Shown here one piece after another: positions 36,360 through 48,829 of a stretch of DNA of 64,000 bases. A program made the position numbers and the translations under genes. The stretch comes from Tamarix chinensis (lineage: Eukaryota; Streptophyta; Magnoliopsida; Caryophyllales; Tamaricaceae). The DNA lies in the NCBI GenBank assembly GCA_030549775.1, contig CM060174.1:97170132-97234131 (forward strand), given 5' to 3'. The notes under the pieces are model-generated. The model was not told the DNA's origin. It ran no database searches and saw only the letters and a program-made list of their open reading frames with translations. How positions within the stretch are numbered: position 1 is the first letter of the stretch; every line of letters starts with the position of its first letter.

Positions 36360-38260
36360 TGTAATACCCAAAAATTTTGCTTAACCTAATTCTGTATCAT
36401 TAATGCCTTAATCCAATTCTAATTTTGAGAAAATATTATTTTATCCTTACCCAAATTTTTTAATCCTAAAATCTTAACCTAATCCAAAACTTTGACCCGG
36501 ATAAATTATTTTTCAGAATCGAATCTTAATTTCAGTAAATTTATAGCACTAATCCTACCTATTACAACTAATCTAAATTTATCTAATCCCAACTTATCCC
36601 TTCTTCCCTTTTCTTTTCTTTCTTCATTTTCCTTTCTTCCTTTTCGGTGTCGATTTCTTTTCTTCTCCCCTTGCGTGATTTTCCTTTACTCCCTGCCACA
36701 CAGGACCATCACTTCACCTTTTCTCCATTGAAATTTTTCTCCTGCCATCTGTTACCCTTACCATGTGTCTCTTCTTCCCCTGCAACCATCAGCATCTTAA
36801 CTTTACAGTTGCACCATCACTATTATCATCGTCACCCTCTGCATCTCCCTACACACCCATTCGCACGCCACCATATTTATATATATACATATATATACAC
36901 ACACACACACCACTCTCTTTCTTCCTTATTTTGCTTTTTCCATTGTAGCCCATATTTTATGATTGATTAAGTCTGCCCTTTATTTCACATGCTTGAGAAC
37001 CACCTTCACCACCGTGCACCACCAAGAACCTCCCAAATCCTGGTGGATCAACCACCAAGGCCACCTCGTCACTCTCTCTCGTTGTCGCTAGCCATTGCTA
37101 TTGACCACTGCCATTTTTCCTTCTTCTTTCCCCATGTTTTCTGCATTTTTGTGAGACGCACGGCTCACGCACAAATGTGAGCTACTAATTTTTCTTATCG
37201 TATGCCTATGCAGACCACACAACTTGCTCGTGCACCCTCACATGGCTCCCACACAGCCTCTGTACTCTTGTACGCATTTGTTCAATATTTTTTGAGAAAT
37301 ACATTGCTCGAGAGCGACCATGCCTCTTTACACAGCTTGTCTGTGCACGATCCCAACTCACAACCTAGGTGTGCACCACCTATCAATGCTATTGCACGCT
37401 TGTGTATCCTCCCCATTTCGGTCGTGTACCCTCTTTTTCACCCCTAAACCTTACCTAAACACCACCAAACTTTTACCATAGCACCACCATGCGTTCCACC
37501 ACACTTTCACGCAACTCAAGATTCCCTTTGACTCTGGTTATTTCTATTTTTATGCTCCTTTACCTTAATTTTTTCCTCGATTATAATCTTTGATCTTAAT
37601 TATGCATTATCTTATTTTTCATAGGTGATTTTTTGACGATCTCGAAGGAGGAGATATAGGATTACATGCATAGAGCTTGATGTCTTTGTTAGAAATGATA
37701 GATGTCATAGTTAGGACTTTATGTGTATGTGCTTTATTGGACATGTGATATGGTTAAAGTTATTGTGTGATATGATATATTGAGTAATGTTATTAGGAAG
37801 TATGCTTTTGGCATAAACATTGGATATGGTATCTATGCAAATAATTGAGGATTATGTTCTGAATGGATATTGGAGATATATATATATATATATATATATT
37901 GGTATTGAGATTTATCAGACCTTGAGAGAATGTATCATTTCTAACTACATAAGGGTATTATGGTCATTTAAGGATAATTATGTGGCTATAATTATGTTAT
38001 TAAATTTCAAGTCTTGTATATTTACATGGGTCCCTCATGATAATCTTGAATACACAATCAACTCTGATAAGATATTAATCATTCAAAGTGAAAGATCACA
38101 CGAGTCAGGCTGAAGTGTTTATATGGGTCTATTCCATCGAATAATAATAGTATCTTCGATGTCTTATCCCTAAGAGGTGTATCCATCCATTCCATTGGAT
38201 TAAGAATAGTGGGGCCCCATACTCAACGTGAATAAATATATAATTAATAGATAAAGTATT
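36360..38260 (+). mobile_element. Family-1 LTR, segment 1 (plus orientation)
   Basis: Starts TGTAATACCCAAAAATTTTG and is collinear with the reverse complement of the solo LTR at 20765-23876. Shared points are TTGCTTAACCTAAT, TTTGACCCGGATAAATTAT, a C-rich block, TTTCGGTCGTG, TTGACTCTGGTTATTTC and GGAGGAGATATAGGATTACA. It is split after 38260 by the solo LTR carrying GTATT on both sides. Open frames such as 36492-36970 come from C/T-rich composition. Confidence 0.8.
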
Positions 38261-39974
38261 TAAAATCCCCCAAAATTTCTAATTTTAAGAATTATAGTTA
38301 AATAAGGTTTTATTAGGAAAATAAATTAAATAAAATTATTTTTATTAAAATAAAAGGGAATTAATTAGGGCAATTCAAGAAGAAAATAATAATATTTTTA
38401 TTAGAAATTTTTTGGTATTTTAGCTAATTAAATATTTGATTTTAGAAATTAATTAAACAAATTATTTTATTTAAATTAGAGGAAATAAATAGGTTCAAAT
38501 TAATAATAATTTAATTGGAGAAAATTAGAGTGATTTGTTAATTAAAATGTAATTTATGGAAAATCTTTCAAAACTTCTAAATTTGCCTAAAAAGGAGAAT
38601 TAAATATTACTTTATTGAAATATTATTATTTTTTAAATATCCCCAAATATCTTAATTAATTTAATTAACCTAACCCACTATTTTTATTTTTCTTTCTTCC
38701 TTTTCTTTTCTTTTTCTTTCTTCCTTTTCTTTTTCTTTCCTCTTCTTTTCTTTTTCTTTTTCCTCCCCCGATCTGGGCCAGCCCAGCAGCCCAAGACCTT
38801 CTCCCCTTTTTCTTTCCTTCGGCGTAGCCTGTTTCTCTCCTCCCTCTTCTACCGCGGGCCGTTCTTTTCCTTCTTCCTTCAACGGCTCAGAACGCCGCGC
38901 TGCACCTTTCATCTTTTTCTATCAAAATGCATCGTTTGATTAAAAAAATTTACCCGCCGCCCAGTCCGGTCTTCCTTTCCTTTTTTCTTTTCCCCAGCCA
39001 ACTAGTCCAACCCCCTTTCTTCCTCCTTCCTTCCATCAACTACAACTCCTTCCCCGATTTGTTGAAATTTTTGCCGCCGATCTCGCCCGTTTGACCGAAC
39101 ATTTTTTCCCTCTCTTCCCCACTGATTCATCAACCAATTCTCCCCAACCACTTCTCCCCTCTTCTCGCACGATCTCTTCTCTTTTTCCTGTGCACAACTT
39201 CGGCCGTTTAAATTTTTCGTCGGCCAACTGTTACCGGTCGGTGCCCTCACCCCTGCCCTATTTTCTTGGCACTTCTTTGACTTCATCCACTTCATTTGCT
39301 CTATAAATATCCCATAATAAGCCTGGTATTGAACTTTTGATTCCTAACCAGAATTTCCCGATCTTTCCACCGCTGCCACTTCAAACACTATTTCCGCCGC
39401 CTCTGGCCAACTTCTCCGCCCTCTCTCCCCACCCAACTAATCCTTGCATTGCCCTATAACTACCTGAACTACCCACATCCCTCGATTTTTCCTGCACAAG
39501 CCGCCCCAGTTGTGCAAATTTTCCTCCCCGATCAACCCTCTCTTCCACCTCTGCCACCCTTCGCACCACCCTTAGCTACCACTTTCGTCGCTTCCACCGC
39601 TCCTTACACCTCTTAACTTATTTTGCAGATCCTCCTATATCTCCCAAACTCTCCTTTTCTTCTTCCTCCCTCTCCTCCACCCTTTCTCTTCCTCTTCTCC
39701 ATTCGGCCACCGTCGCCGCCGCTGTGCGCCACCACCCTCATTATGTTCCTCTCCTTCTAGACAACTATAACCACCCTTACTTCCACCCTCTTTCTTCTTC
39801 TCTTTTTTCCATCCCTCAACTTTTATCCTTTTCTTCTCTTTTTTCGGCCACCGCCGCTACCGCCATGCACCACCACTGGCGACGCCGTCACCACCAGCCT
39901 AAGGTTAAACTCTAAACCCTCTCAACCCTTTTACCCTAATTTTACAAGCTTTATTTTATTTCATTTCATTTATT

Positions 39975-40640
39975 CAAAATATATTACTATTATTATTGTT
40001 GTTGTTGTTGTTGTTGTTTTTATTATTATTTCTATTGAGGGTCGAAGCCCTATTATATTTTTATTTCGATTTTATTATTATTATTCTTATTGTTGCTATT
40101 ATCTTTATTATTAATATTAATATGTTATTATTATTATTATTATTATTATCATTACTATTATTATTATTTTCAATGTTTGTATTATTATTCTATATAAGAT
40201 TGAAACCCTATTGTGCTTATTTTGACTTGTAGTAGTAGTATTATAGATATCAAGTATTATTATTATTATTATTTATTAAGTTTATTATTATTCAATGTAG
40301 GGTCGAAACCCTACTTCATTTTATCTTCGATTATTATCATTACTATTATTACCATTATGATTATTATTATTTTTGCAATATTATTATGGTTTTTATCATT
40401 ATTATTATTACTATTTCATTATTATTATTATTACTAAATTTTATTATTAATTTTACTAATTTTATTATTATTATTATTTTGGTGAAGGGTCGAAGCCCTT
40501 ATTCCACCATTGATTTCGAATCATATTATTATTATTAGTATTTTTAGTATGATTATTGTTACTATTATTCTTATTCTTATTAATATTATCATTCTTATTA
40601 TTTTTAGTATCATTATTATTATTTGGGTAAAGTCTTCAAC
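39975..40640. repeat. TTA-rich array with interspersed AGGGTCGAAGCCCT modules
   Basis: Long TTA/TTG runs are punctuated by GAGGGTCGAAGCCCT (40037), AAGATTGAAACCCT (40196), TAGGGTCGAAACCCT (40299) and AAGGGTCGAAGCCCTT (40485), with a decayed one near 40624. The modules keep an AGGG/CCCT inverted repeat around a TCGAA core. Spacing is 100-190 bp. Confidence 0.8.
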
Positions 40641-41259
40641 CTTATGTTATCCATTTTTATAATATTACTATTATTTCCTATATCTTTAACAAATTTAGTA
40701 ATTGGTTAATGAAATTTTTATTAATATGTTATTATTTTATCAAAAACCTAGTTTTAGAATAAATTAGGAATAATAGTATTTTTAGTAGGAGGGAATTTAA
40801 TTCTAGTTTTTCCTTCATATAGGTAAGACTAGTCAAAGCCCTAAGGAGGCGTAGGAGAGTGCTCCAAGACCAGTGTCATTTTAGGTAAGGGTGTTACTAA
40901 GGCCTTATGTGTGTTGATGTGCATTATATGCTTTGTATGCTATGTATTCTATGTTTATCATTATAATTATTTCATGTGTGGTATGGCATGGAGTTGAAGT
41001 GTGTTCTTATATTAATATATGGCATGTGTAATATGTAAATGTGGTGAAATATTGTGGTATGTGATAATTGGTTTGTGACCCTTTAGACATGCACGCGAGG
41101 ATGTATAAAAGTTGTATTATGTGGGAAAAAGGTTGAAAATGGAAAATACCAAAGAGGAGTAAGTTAACAAAAAAGAATGAGTTGACCATGGGATGTGAAT
41201 TGACCTAAATATGTTAATGATCTGTTAGTGGAAGAAGAATAGGGGTGAAAAGTACGATG

Positions 41260-41880
41260 AAGGTATGGGAGAATCTAATTTTTATGGTATTGCAAGGGAG
41301 AATCTAAACTAGGATTTTGTATAGATGGACTTAGGGTTTTACATGGTAGATTCTATGATGTTGCATGGAATAATCTAATCTAGGGTTTTATATGGATTGA
41401 ATCTAGGGTTTGGTGTGGATGAATCTAGGGTTTTGTATAGTAGAATCTAGGGTTTTGCATGGATGGATCTAAGGTTTGCATGGTTAAATCTAGGGTTTCA
41501 CGTGGGAGTTTTAGGGTTTGCATGAAAAAGTTCAAAGGTTTGAATGGGGAGGTTAGCATATGCATGGGAGTAAAGTTTACATATGAAAAGTTGATTTGAG
41601 GTGTGAGGAAGGTAATGTAAGTGTTATTTGGGTGTTTGAACACTTTTGATGAAAAATAGTATGTGGAGCAATATAAGGGTACGTAGGAGACCAAGCTAGG
41701 GTTTGGTGTGGCTATTTAGGGTTTTTGTGGTAGCACGTGTACTTGGTGATTAAAATGTGATGATGAGGGTGGAGTATATGGGATTTTGTTGTGTGGAGTA
41801 TTAAAAATGATTCGGGTGGCGTTAGGTGGAGTAGGAAGGGCCACTTAGGCCTAAATTAGGGTTTCTGGGGAAAAACCCTA
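41260..41880. repeat. Telo-box-rich degenerate repeat
   Basis: About ten copies of TAGGGTTT (AAACCCTA on the other strand) occur near 41332, 41381, 41404, 41426, 41448, 41490, 41512, 41697, 41716 and 41858. They are embedded in a loose GAATC-TAGGGTTTTG-ATGG repeat of about 20-30 bp. Confidence 0.75.
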
Positions 41881-42109
41881 GAGTAAGGAAATAAGTGGAC
41901 TTGGAGGCGTGTACTAGTGGGCCTTGACCCACAAATTTCAGTATGGAAGTTCTATTATGAGTTTGAGTATAGAGGAAAGGTTGTTGGACAAGTTAGGAGG
42001 TGTAGGGTTCTCATGATATAATACTGGTCAGTTAGAGGATAAGTGTAAAGGGAGTGATTCATGCATGTCTAAGGTAATGTTTCCGAATAAGACATTGTAA
42101 TACATTGAT

Positions 42110-42510
42110 TATTTAAAGTGGAAGATTGTTGAGCCAAGCCCAGATCGATCTACCGGCGAATAATAGTGGTTAGGGCATGATGTCCTATATGTGACTAGTC
42201 TATCGACGAATAATAGCGGTCGGGCTTTGTACCTATACATTTTTGGTCCACCGGCTATAATAGTGGGGGATTCCATACTAAAAAAACCAAACATATTTGT
42301 GCTAAGATATTGGGCCAGACTGGTCCACCGGCGAATAATAGTGGTCAAGATCTTTATGCCCTGTATGTTTCCAATCCACTGGCAATAATAGTGGTTAGGA
42401 GCTTTATGCACTATGTGTTTTCAGTCCACCAGCAATAATAGTGGTCAGGAGCTATGTGCCCTGTATGTATCCGGTCCACCAACCATAATAGTGGGGTTCC
42501 CATACTCACA
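42110..42510. repeat. Minisatellite (reverse-complement form) in the family-2 solo LTR
   Basis: Copies of GGTCCACCGG(C)AATAATAGTGG separated by TCAGGAGCTATGTGCCCTGT-like spacers, about seven copies at a period of roughly 55-60 bp. It is the reverse complement of the arrays at 48830-49180 and 60905-61435. Confidence 0.85.
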
Positions 42511-43236
42511 TGGATTTGATAAAAAGCATTGTGTGAATTAATTTTTGATCAGAGATTAATTAAGTAATTGATCCAAATTATAAATGGACCTTTATGTATC
42601 TACCCGAATGATTGTACGATATTATGTTATCATGATGGACTATATGCTCCTTTATTTCTTCTGCATTATTTATGTGATTTTATGTGTTGGCCTTAGTGTA
42701 CGGTTACCGTACTCAGTATGTAGCGTATTGATCACCATTTTCATGGGTGCTGCTCATTCCCACGAGCAGAAGGCCCTTCTGACTTTGTGCACGTGGACGA
42801 GACATCACGTGGAGTTGTGTGTTGAGCATTTTTGGCTACAAGTTCAAGAGTAGTGTGGTCGGATTCACTCTTCCTGTGATTATACCTCATTCTGTTATTT
42901 CTTCTGTATCGGGTTTACCCTCTTATGATTTATTACTTTTATTGCATATTTTAAATGAACATTTTATCGGTTGTAAGCTTATTTCTCTTTTAGATATGAA
43001 TTACAATTCTTTACGTGTACTCTGATCTTTGGTGTTATGATCTTTCTAGTTCTTTCATGAAATCTTAGTTTAAGTTTAATGTTATTCTTTTCTTAGCCAT
43101 GGCACTTGGTGCTGAAACAGTCGGAGAGAACTAGTTTGGTACTAAGTGTGGCGGTAACATCCCCATAATTCACAATTTTTCAATTTTAAATTCTATTGCT
43201 TAAAAAAATTAGTAAATTTTGGGATGTTACAGTATT

Positions 43237-43520
43237 AATAGAAAATATGCTAATCATTTAAAGTGAAAGGCTACGTGAGTTAGGACCGAAGAGTTGAGTA
43301 TTTTCCACCAGATAATAATAGTGGCTCAAGTGTCTTGTCTTTAATAAGTGCTTCATATCGTTTCACCAGTTTAATAATAGTGTCCTATGAGCATTTTGCT
43401 TTGAGAGTTGTTGAGTCTATTCCGCTAGATAATAATAGTGTCTCAGGTACTTTATCTCTGAGAGGTGTTTTAAATCGTTCCACCAGTTTAAGAATAGTGG
43501 AGTCCTTGAAATCAGCATTT
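43237..43520 (+). mobile_element. Family-1 LTR, segment 2
   Basis: Continues 36360-38260 after the solo LTR, with AAGTGAAAGGCTACGTGAGT and two minisatellite copies (CCAGATAATAATAGTGGCTC; CCAGTTTAAGAATAGTGGAG). It corresponds to about 21430-21620 (reverse complement) in the family-1 solo LTR. Confidence 0.75.
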
Positions 43521-44700
43521 GGAATGCTTGCTTTCTAGAAAAGACTTCATTGAGTAAGCGCATTCACCCGATCTATGACAACAAGGGATTGGACTCGAGC
43601 AAAGACTGGAATGTTAGACCTTATGCCTGCGACGGATTGGACTGCTTAGTAGCCTTTGTAGGATTCAAATTCATTATTGAAATACATTTTTGACATAAGT
43701 CAAAATTAAGGAAGATGAAGATTCAGTTTTCAAGGCCATAAAAAAGTGATACCGGAAATGACTAAAGAAGAAAAGGAAGATTCCAAGGCTGGTGCTTACT
43801 CTCAGTCTCAAGGAAAAAAGCTTTGATGACTGGGCGGACATACTGAATAGGCGGAGATCAGGAATAGACCTAGGAAGGACGATAGAAAGGAACCGAGCAG
43901 TAGGTAATAGGACAATTTCTCAAAGGCTTCTCCTACAAAGACGATCGGGAATGAGGATCCCCTGCAACCTAATTCCTTCCTTCTCACCTGAGTCTTCATC
44001 TTAAAGAAAGGGAATTGGCCCTGATACGGCTTCCCCTTTTAGGAGTCTTTTCTATCCCGGTAAGAGTAGTTTTTGAAGGATAAGCAGTAGTAGCCTTGCC
44101 AATGTGGAGTCTTTGTAATTACTCATGGGAGTGATGGTCCTAATCCTTTCCCTATAATGAATAGTGAATATATCATATAGTCAATCAATCTAATCAATTA
44201 CAAGGGGGGACACACCAAAGATAAGATTGCAAGTGAAGTTCGCGTATAGTGCCTTCTTTTTAGAGATACTTTGATGCGGAATTCCCAGTCCACTACTTCT
44301 ATGCATGTGAGAACGTATTCTCCTAACATATAGTTCTTCAGTTGTTCTCAATCACCTATAGAAAAATAGCCTAGAAGAAAAAGAGAGGGAGTCGTCGTTG
44401 GTCAAAGGTAGAAGCCTAGAAGCAAGAACTATTCTCTTGAGAGGTCGGTGAAGCATCTCTTGGAGAACGAGTTCAATCTCCCATTGGCTAGGAAGGAGCG
44501 AACCATGTCTTTTCCTAAGGGATTTTCCTTAGTTGCGAATAAGTGAAATCAAAGTAGAAAGCTTTCTCTCACTCGCAATGGAAAGAAAGAATTCAATTAG
44601 CAACCTATGACTGCAATTGGATCGATTTTACCTATCGTATTGGATATAAGGTACCTACCTTACTACCTCTCCTTGGAAGATGATGTATTTATATAGCGAG
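43521..44700. other. Probable organelle-derived insert (NUMT-like) inside a family-1 LTR
   Basis: About 1.2 kb of balanced composition without microsatellites, unlike everything around it. Family-1 homology stops at its left edge and resumes after about 44700-44770. The edges carry CTTGAAATCAGCATTT (43508-43523) and CTTGAAATCATTATTT (44705-44720), an imperfect direct repeat. Stretches with many GAAAGAAAG, AAGGAGCGAACC and TATCCCGGTAAGAG words read like plant mitochondrial intergenic DNA. That assignment is by style only; no gene was recognised in it. An unknown transposon or plastid DNA are alternatives. Confidence 0.4.
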
Positions 44701-45106
44701 ACTTGAAATCATTATTTACTTGGCATTGTTTATATTATCCTACGTATGGTTACTCTCTTATATAAATTCATGTATTATATGCAATTCTGCTTCAACTATA
44801 TTGTTACCTTACTCAATAAGTAATGTATCAATCATCTATTTCATGGGTGTTGCTCATTCCCACAAGTAGAAGACCCATATGTATTTGTGTAGATCAAGGC
44901 TGACCCATTAGACAAATTTGCATCCTTTGATGAGCTATATGTGGAGGAGTGACTTGGTATTAGGGTTATGGAAGTAGAGTCATATTATCCCATTTATGTA
45001 TTTACCTTAGTATCTTTTTGGACTCTTTGATCTATGGTATCCCTTAATTTGTATTTTTTTTATTGTAATTCGGAGTCAACATCCAAACTATTATTGTATT
45101 TGTAAA
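44701..45106 (+). mobile_element. Family-1 LTR, segment 3 (3' end truncated)
   Basis: Resumes with TTACCTTACTCAATAAGTAA, then TTCATGGGTG(T)TGCTCATTCCCACAAGTAG. It continues to GATCTATGGTATCCCTTA and TGTAATTCGGAGTCAACATC, matching the reverse complement of 21270 down to about 21000. The last few hundred bases expected (to GTGTTACA) are missing. Confidence 0.7.
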
Positions 45107-45735
45107 GGAAAATATGGTTTAACCATAGAGAAAAAGTGGAACTTGAGCCATAAAAATAGAGAGGAAGAAGGATATAAAAGTGGTGAACCAAAGTGAAAAG
45201 AAGAATAGAATATAATGGAGAAATAAGGGTGATGTTTGTGGTGGAGAAAAGTGGGGGAAATGGTGGCCATGGTGGTGGGTGGTGGCGTCAGCCTAGGGAG
45301 GAAGACGAGAGAGTTTGTGCATAAGGATGGTGGAGTGTAAATGGATAGGAACAAGTGGGAGGAGGTAGAAGATATTTAGTCAGTTTAGTTATGTGGATAA
45401 AGGGTAAAAATGGAACAACACATTGAATTTTAATGCAAAAACCTAATTGGTCACAAAACATCAAGAGAGGTGGTATACAAGAGGAAGAAGAAAGGGAGAA
45501 AAATATGGGATAATGAGGTAAAAGAAAGAAACATGCTATGTATATATGGGTAGTTAGTTAAATGGCTAAGACTTAACTATTAAGTCTTTTACATAGATAT
45601 TTTCTAAAAATATCAAGGAAAGAGGGAGAGAAGTGGTACCAACGTGAGAGGGGAAGGATGAATGGCTAGGATTCAATATTATAAAAAAAATAAGTAGAGG
45701 AGATTGAGTTTCATAAATTTTAGGTGTAAATACCT
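45107..45735 (-). mobile_element. Outer LTR of the second nest, last part (minus orientation)
   Basis: G-rich block with GGTGGTGGGTGGTGGCG and long GA-rich stretches, ending ATTTTAGGTGTAAATA. On the minus strand this resembles a decayed LTR start (TGTAATACACCTAAAAT). It is interpreted as the continuation of 33896-36359. Confidence 0.4.
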
Positions 45736-47440
45736 AAAGACAAGATGGTATTGATGATTTATATGAGTCCAGTAATATATAATGAAATCTAAAAATTATA
45801 GAAAAAATTCCACGACATTTAAAATCATTTTTAGATGAATAGTGCAAATATATTATATTTTTAACACTATAAAATTTTTTCATTTTAGTGGAAGAGTAAT
45901 AACAATACAATTTGGTGTTACCGCTATACTCAACATAAATGTGGCTTACCATACCAACCTTACATTGAATACAAACTTAGAATTTAAACTCAGAATAGAT
46001 AGAGAATGAAGGAAATAGTTTATAAATTATATATAAGAGTTGGAGATTAACTATGAGTGTAATATAAAGAAAAAATACAATAAAAAATGATCCATTAGAA
46101 TTAAGAATCCAAAAAGGTACCTGAATAAAATTGACTATCATATAACATCAACTCTATGTCTAAACCCTAAGATACAAAAATTACTCATCCACAGGTAGAT
46201 CATCAAAAGCAAAGAAATCATCAAAGTGACCTTTACCGACCTACACAATAAAGTTTAGGTTTTATGCTCATGGGGATAAGCAACGCCTATTAAATAGATG
46301 AATAGTACACTATGCATGAGTAAGAGAACAATACAGTCATAACAAGGATATGCACATACATAATTCCACATGGAATAATATTCATGCATATTAATTAAAC
46401 ATTATACGTTGTAAGAGATGATCCGAACTCGAGTTACACTATTAAATACCCTTGCAATCCATTTATTTATTTACGTTGAGTTTGTGACCCCACTATTCTT
46501 AATTTAGTGGAATTAACAGACACACCTCATGGGAAAAATATGTCTGGCCGTTATTATTAAGTTGGTGGAAAGGAATTCACATCTCCTAGGGAAACACGCT
46601 CTTAACTACTATTTTTTCTAGTGGAACAGACTCAATACCTATTTCCTGAGTCACATGATCTTTCATTTTAAATAATTAATGCCTTATTAAACTGTTGTGT
46701 ATATCAATGTCATCATGCACACATAAATATAAATATGTTAGGCACATAAAATCAACTTAAAGTAAATATGTAAAGCCCATAGAACACAATCACATAATGG
46801 TTGGGGTAATCCTTAAAGAAAAAAAGGCACACTTTCTCTACGAAGCTCTAATTTCACAAGATAAGTGTGAATTCTCCCATAAATACTCATATAAGAACCA
46901 ATTTAGGTACTCCACCCTAAAATAACATAATTAACAACATATCCAAAAATCAAGTCCTGACTCCAATATGTTACACATGCGATAACGAACATGCTTTTAG
47001 GGTTCCTATTCACCATTCAAGCCATTTTCTTATTTTATTTGACTTATGCTACTCATAATTACCCCGAGTATGTCATGTATCATACTTAGAAAATTTAAAA
47101 TGATATCACATTAGAAATACCTAAGAATCCATATTTAACCCATATTAACTGAAATACCCTTATCTTACCTGAATGCCTTAATGTCACACTTTAGATAACT
47201 TGTATCCTAATCAACCACCATTTGATCACATTGCTCATAAAATAGTTTATTAAACCCTCAATGTTTATCATGCCTTAATTATTTTCAAATTATCATGAAA
47301 TGACCAAAACACCCTTAAGATAGCCACAATACCTAAGTTTCCACAAAACCCTACCAGTTTAACTTCATTAATTTTCAACTTTCAATTTATTATATCACCA
47401 TAAAAATTGACCATATCCATTTTATGCTTTCCATACTTAA
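45736..47440 (-). mobile_element. Family-1-related LTR fragment (minus orientation)
   Basis: Contains GAATCCAAAAAGGTACCTG and ACTCATCCACAGGTAGATCATC, matching about 21045-21170 of the family-1 solo LTR, then GCTCATGGGGATAAGCAACGCC and a decayed minisatellite (46480-46650). Right part AT-rich. Both ends unclear. Confidence 0.6.
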
Positions 47441-48151
47441 TATAACACTCCCAAAAATCACAATTGAAAATTTTCATTTGTCCCTAAAATCACACACCAT
47501 AAGAGGAGTGTTACCGCCGTGATCAGTACATGTTTGGCTATTGGTCAGCCTTATACCAACCACAAGGGTAAAAGAATAAACTCAATTATAATACCATAAC
47601 AAAAATAATTTATAACATGAAAGAGTCAAACATTGCATAAGGAAAAAGATAGAATATAAGAAATTCAAGTGTCAATACAGAAGAGTAGTATTGGAAATAC
47701 ATAATATGGTTCCACTACTAGAAAAAACATAAAATACTACTAGGAAATAAGTCCTAGATGCACTCTCTCCAGCCCCAACCTGAAATACCATAGCATCACT
47801 ATGCCTCAACCAGATCATCATACGTAGCAAAGTTCTCTATACCATCATCATCTACATGCACAGACTCAGGATAGTCCATCGCTCGTGGAAATAAGTAACA
47901 CCCATAAGAGGGGTAATAAGTACGCTACGTACTAAGCAACATAACAAAGTTAAGCTAGATCATAGCAATGCATGATACAGATATAATGCACACAACATAT
48001 TATGTTAGATCATTTATCCTTATCGGAGTTTAAAGCCATTAGTATAGTATTTACACATTCCTCGAATTATATCTATGTGGGTTTGGGGACCCCACTATTA
48101 TGATTGGTGGACTGGTAACTATATCATCCAAGGCAGAACGCTCCTGATTAC
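47441..48151 (-). mobile_element. LTR 3'-terminal fragment (minus orientation), cut by the next LTR
   Basis: Starts TATAACACTCCCAAAAATCA, with GAGTGTTACCGCCGTGATCA further in. It reaches a minisatellite copy (CCCCACTATTATGATTGGTG, 48093) and stops at CAGAACGCTCCTGATTAC, where the family-2 LTR begins. The continuation after the inserted material was not found with certainty. Confidence 0.6.
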
Positions 48152-48829
48152 TGTAACGCCCCCAAAATTTACTACTAAAAAATTTCATTTTATTAAAAGA
48201 AATAGCAGAAGCAAAATAACAAACTGGAAATTTCGGGAATATTACCGCCAAACTTAGTATCAGACCGGTTCACTCCTTCTGTTCCAGTACCAAGTGCTAA
48301 GGCCAAAAGTGTAAAAAATAATTTACAAACCATATTTAAATCAGAGTAGCATGACCAACTGTTTACAAGTATAAAGTCCACCAATAGTGGTTATAAAAAC
48401 AACAATAATATTAAAACCAGGAATTTTAAAGAGGAAAGGAAAAAACCTAACGGTTCTGGATGATTCCTTACTCTCCTTCCCGTTGCCCACTTGAATAGTA
48501 CCTAAAAAGAGACTTGTAAGGGACACTACCCATTAAATAGGTAGGGGCCCCACGAATGGAACCCTTCAATACTATGGTATTGAGTAACCCTTTAAAAGCA
48601 CACTTAAAAGCAAGCCCGCAATGTAACACGTGATACAACACTATATTCATATATAACAAGATTTGCATACTTAACATTCAATCAGATATTAATAGGTCGT
48701 AGTGTACAATCGGTACTTTCCGGTCTTAAGCCATGTTATAGTGCAAAATCAATACTTCCGGCCTTAAACCATTAGTTAATTATTATTCAATCATCTCTTA
48801 TATTTTATATCCATGTGAGTGCGGGAACC

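Larger units (their letters stand above)
38261..43231 (+). mobile_element. Solo LTR, family 2 (4971 bp), with perfect GTATT target duplication
   Basis: Starts TAAAATCCCCCAAAATTTC (decayed from TGTAATCCCCC) and ends GTAAATTTTGGGATGTTACA. GTATT flanks both ends (38256-38260 and 43232-43236). The order inside is: AT-rich start, T/C-rich polypyrimidine (38680-39000), C-rich block with GCCGCC motifs (39000-39900), a TTA array with hairpin modules (39975-40640), a telo-box cluster (41290-41870), the CCACTATTAT minisatellite (42110-42510), and CTTGGTGCTGA...GGTACTAAGTGTGGCGGTAA near the end. The minus-strand LTRs at 48152, 53915 and 60233 share the terminus. No gag or pol, so it is a recombination product of a full element. 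Confidence 0.88.

Noticed and set aside
39996..40437. Hydrophobic Leu/Ile-rich frames resembling membrane proteins
   Set aside because: They translate TTA/TTG low-complexity DNA, and the repeat modules explain them fully.
41290..41870. Interstitial telomere
   Set aside because: TAGGGTTT motifs are separated by unrelated 10-20 bp words; perfect TTTAGGG tandem order is absent.
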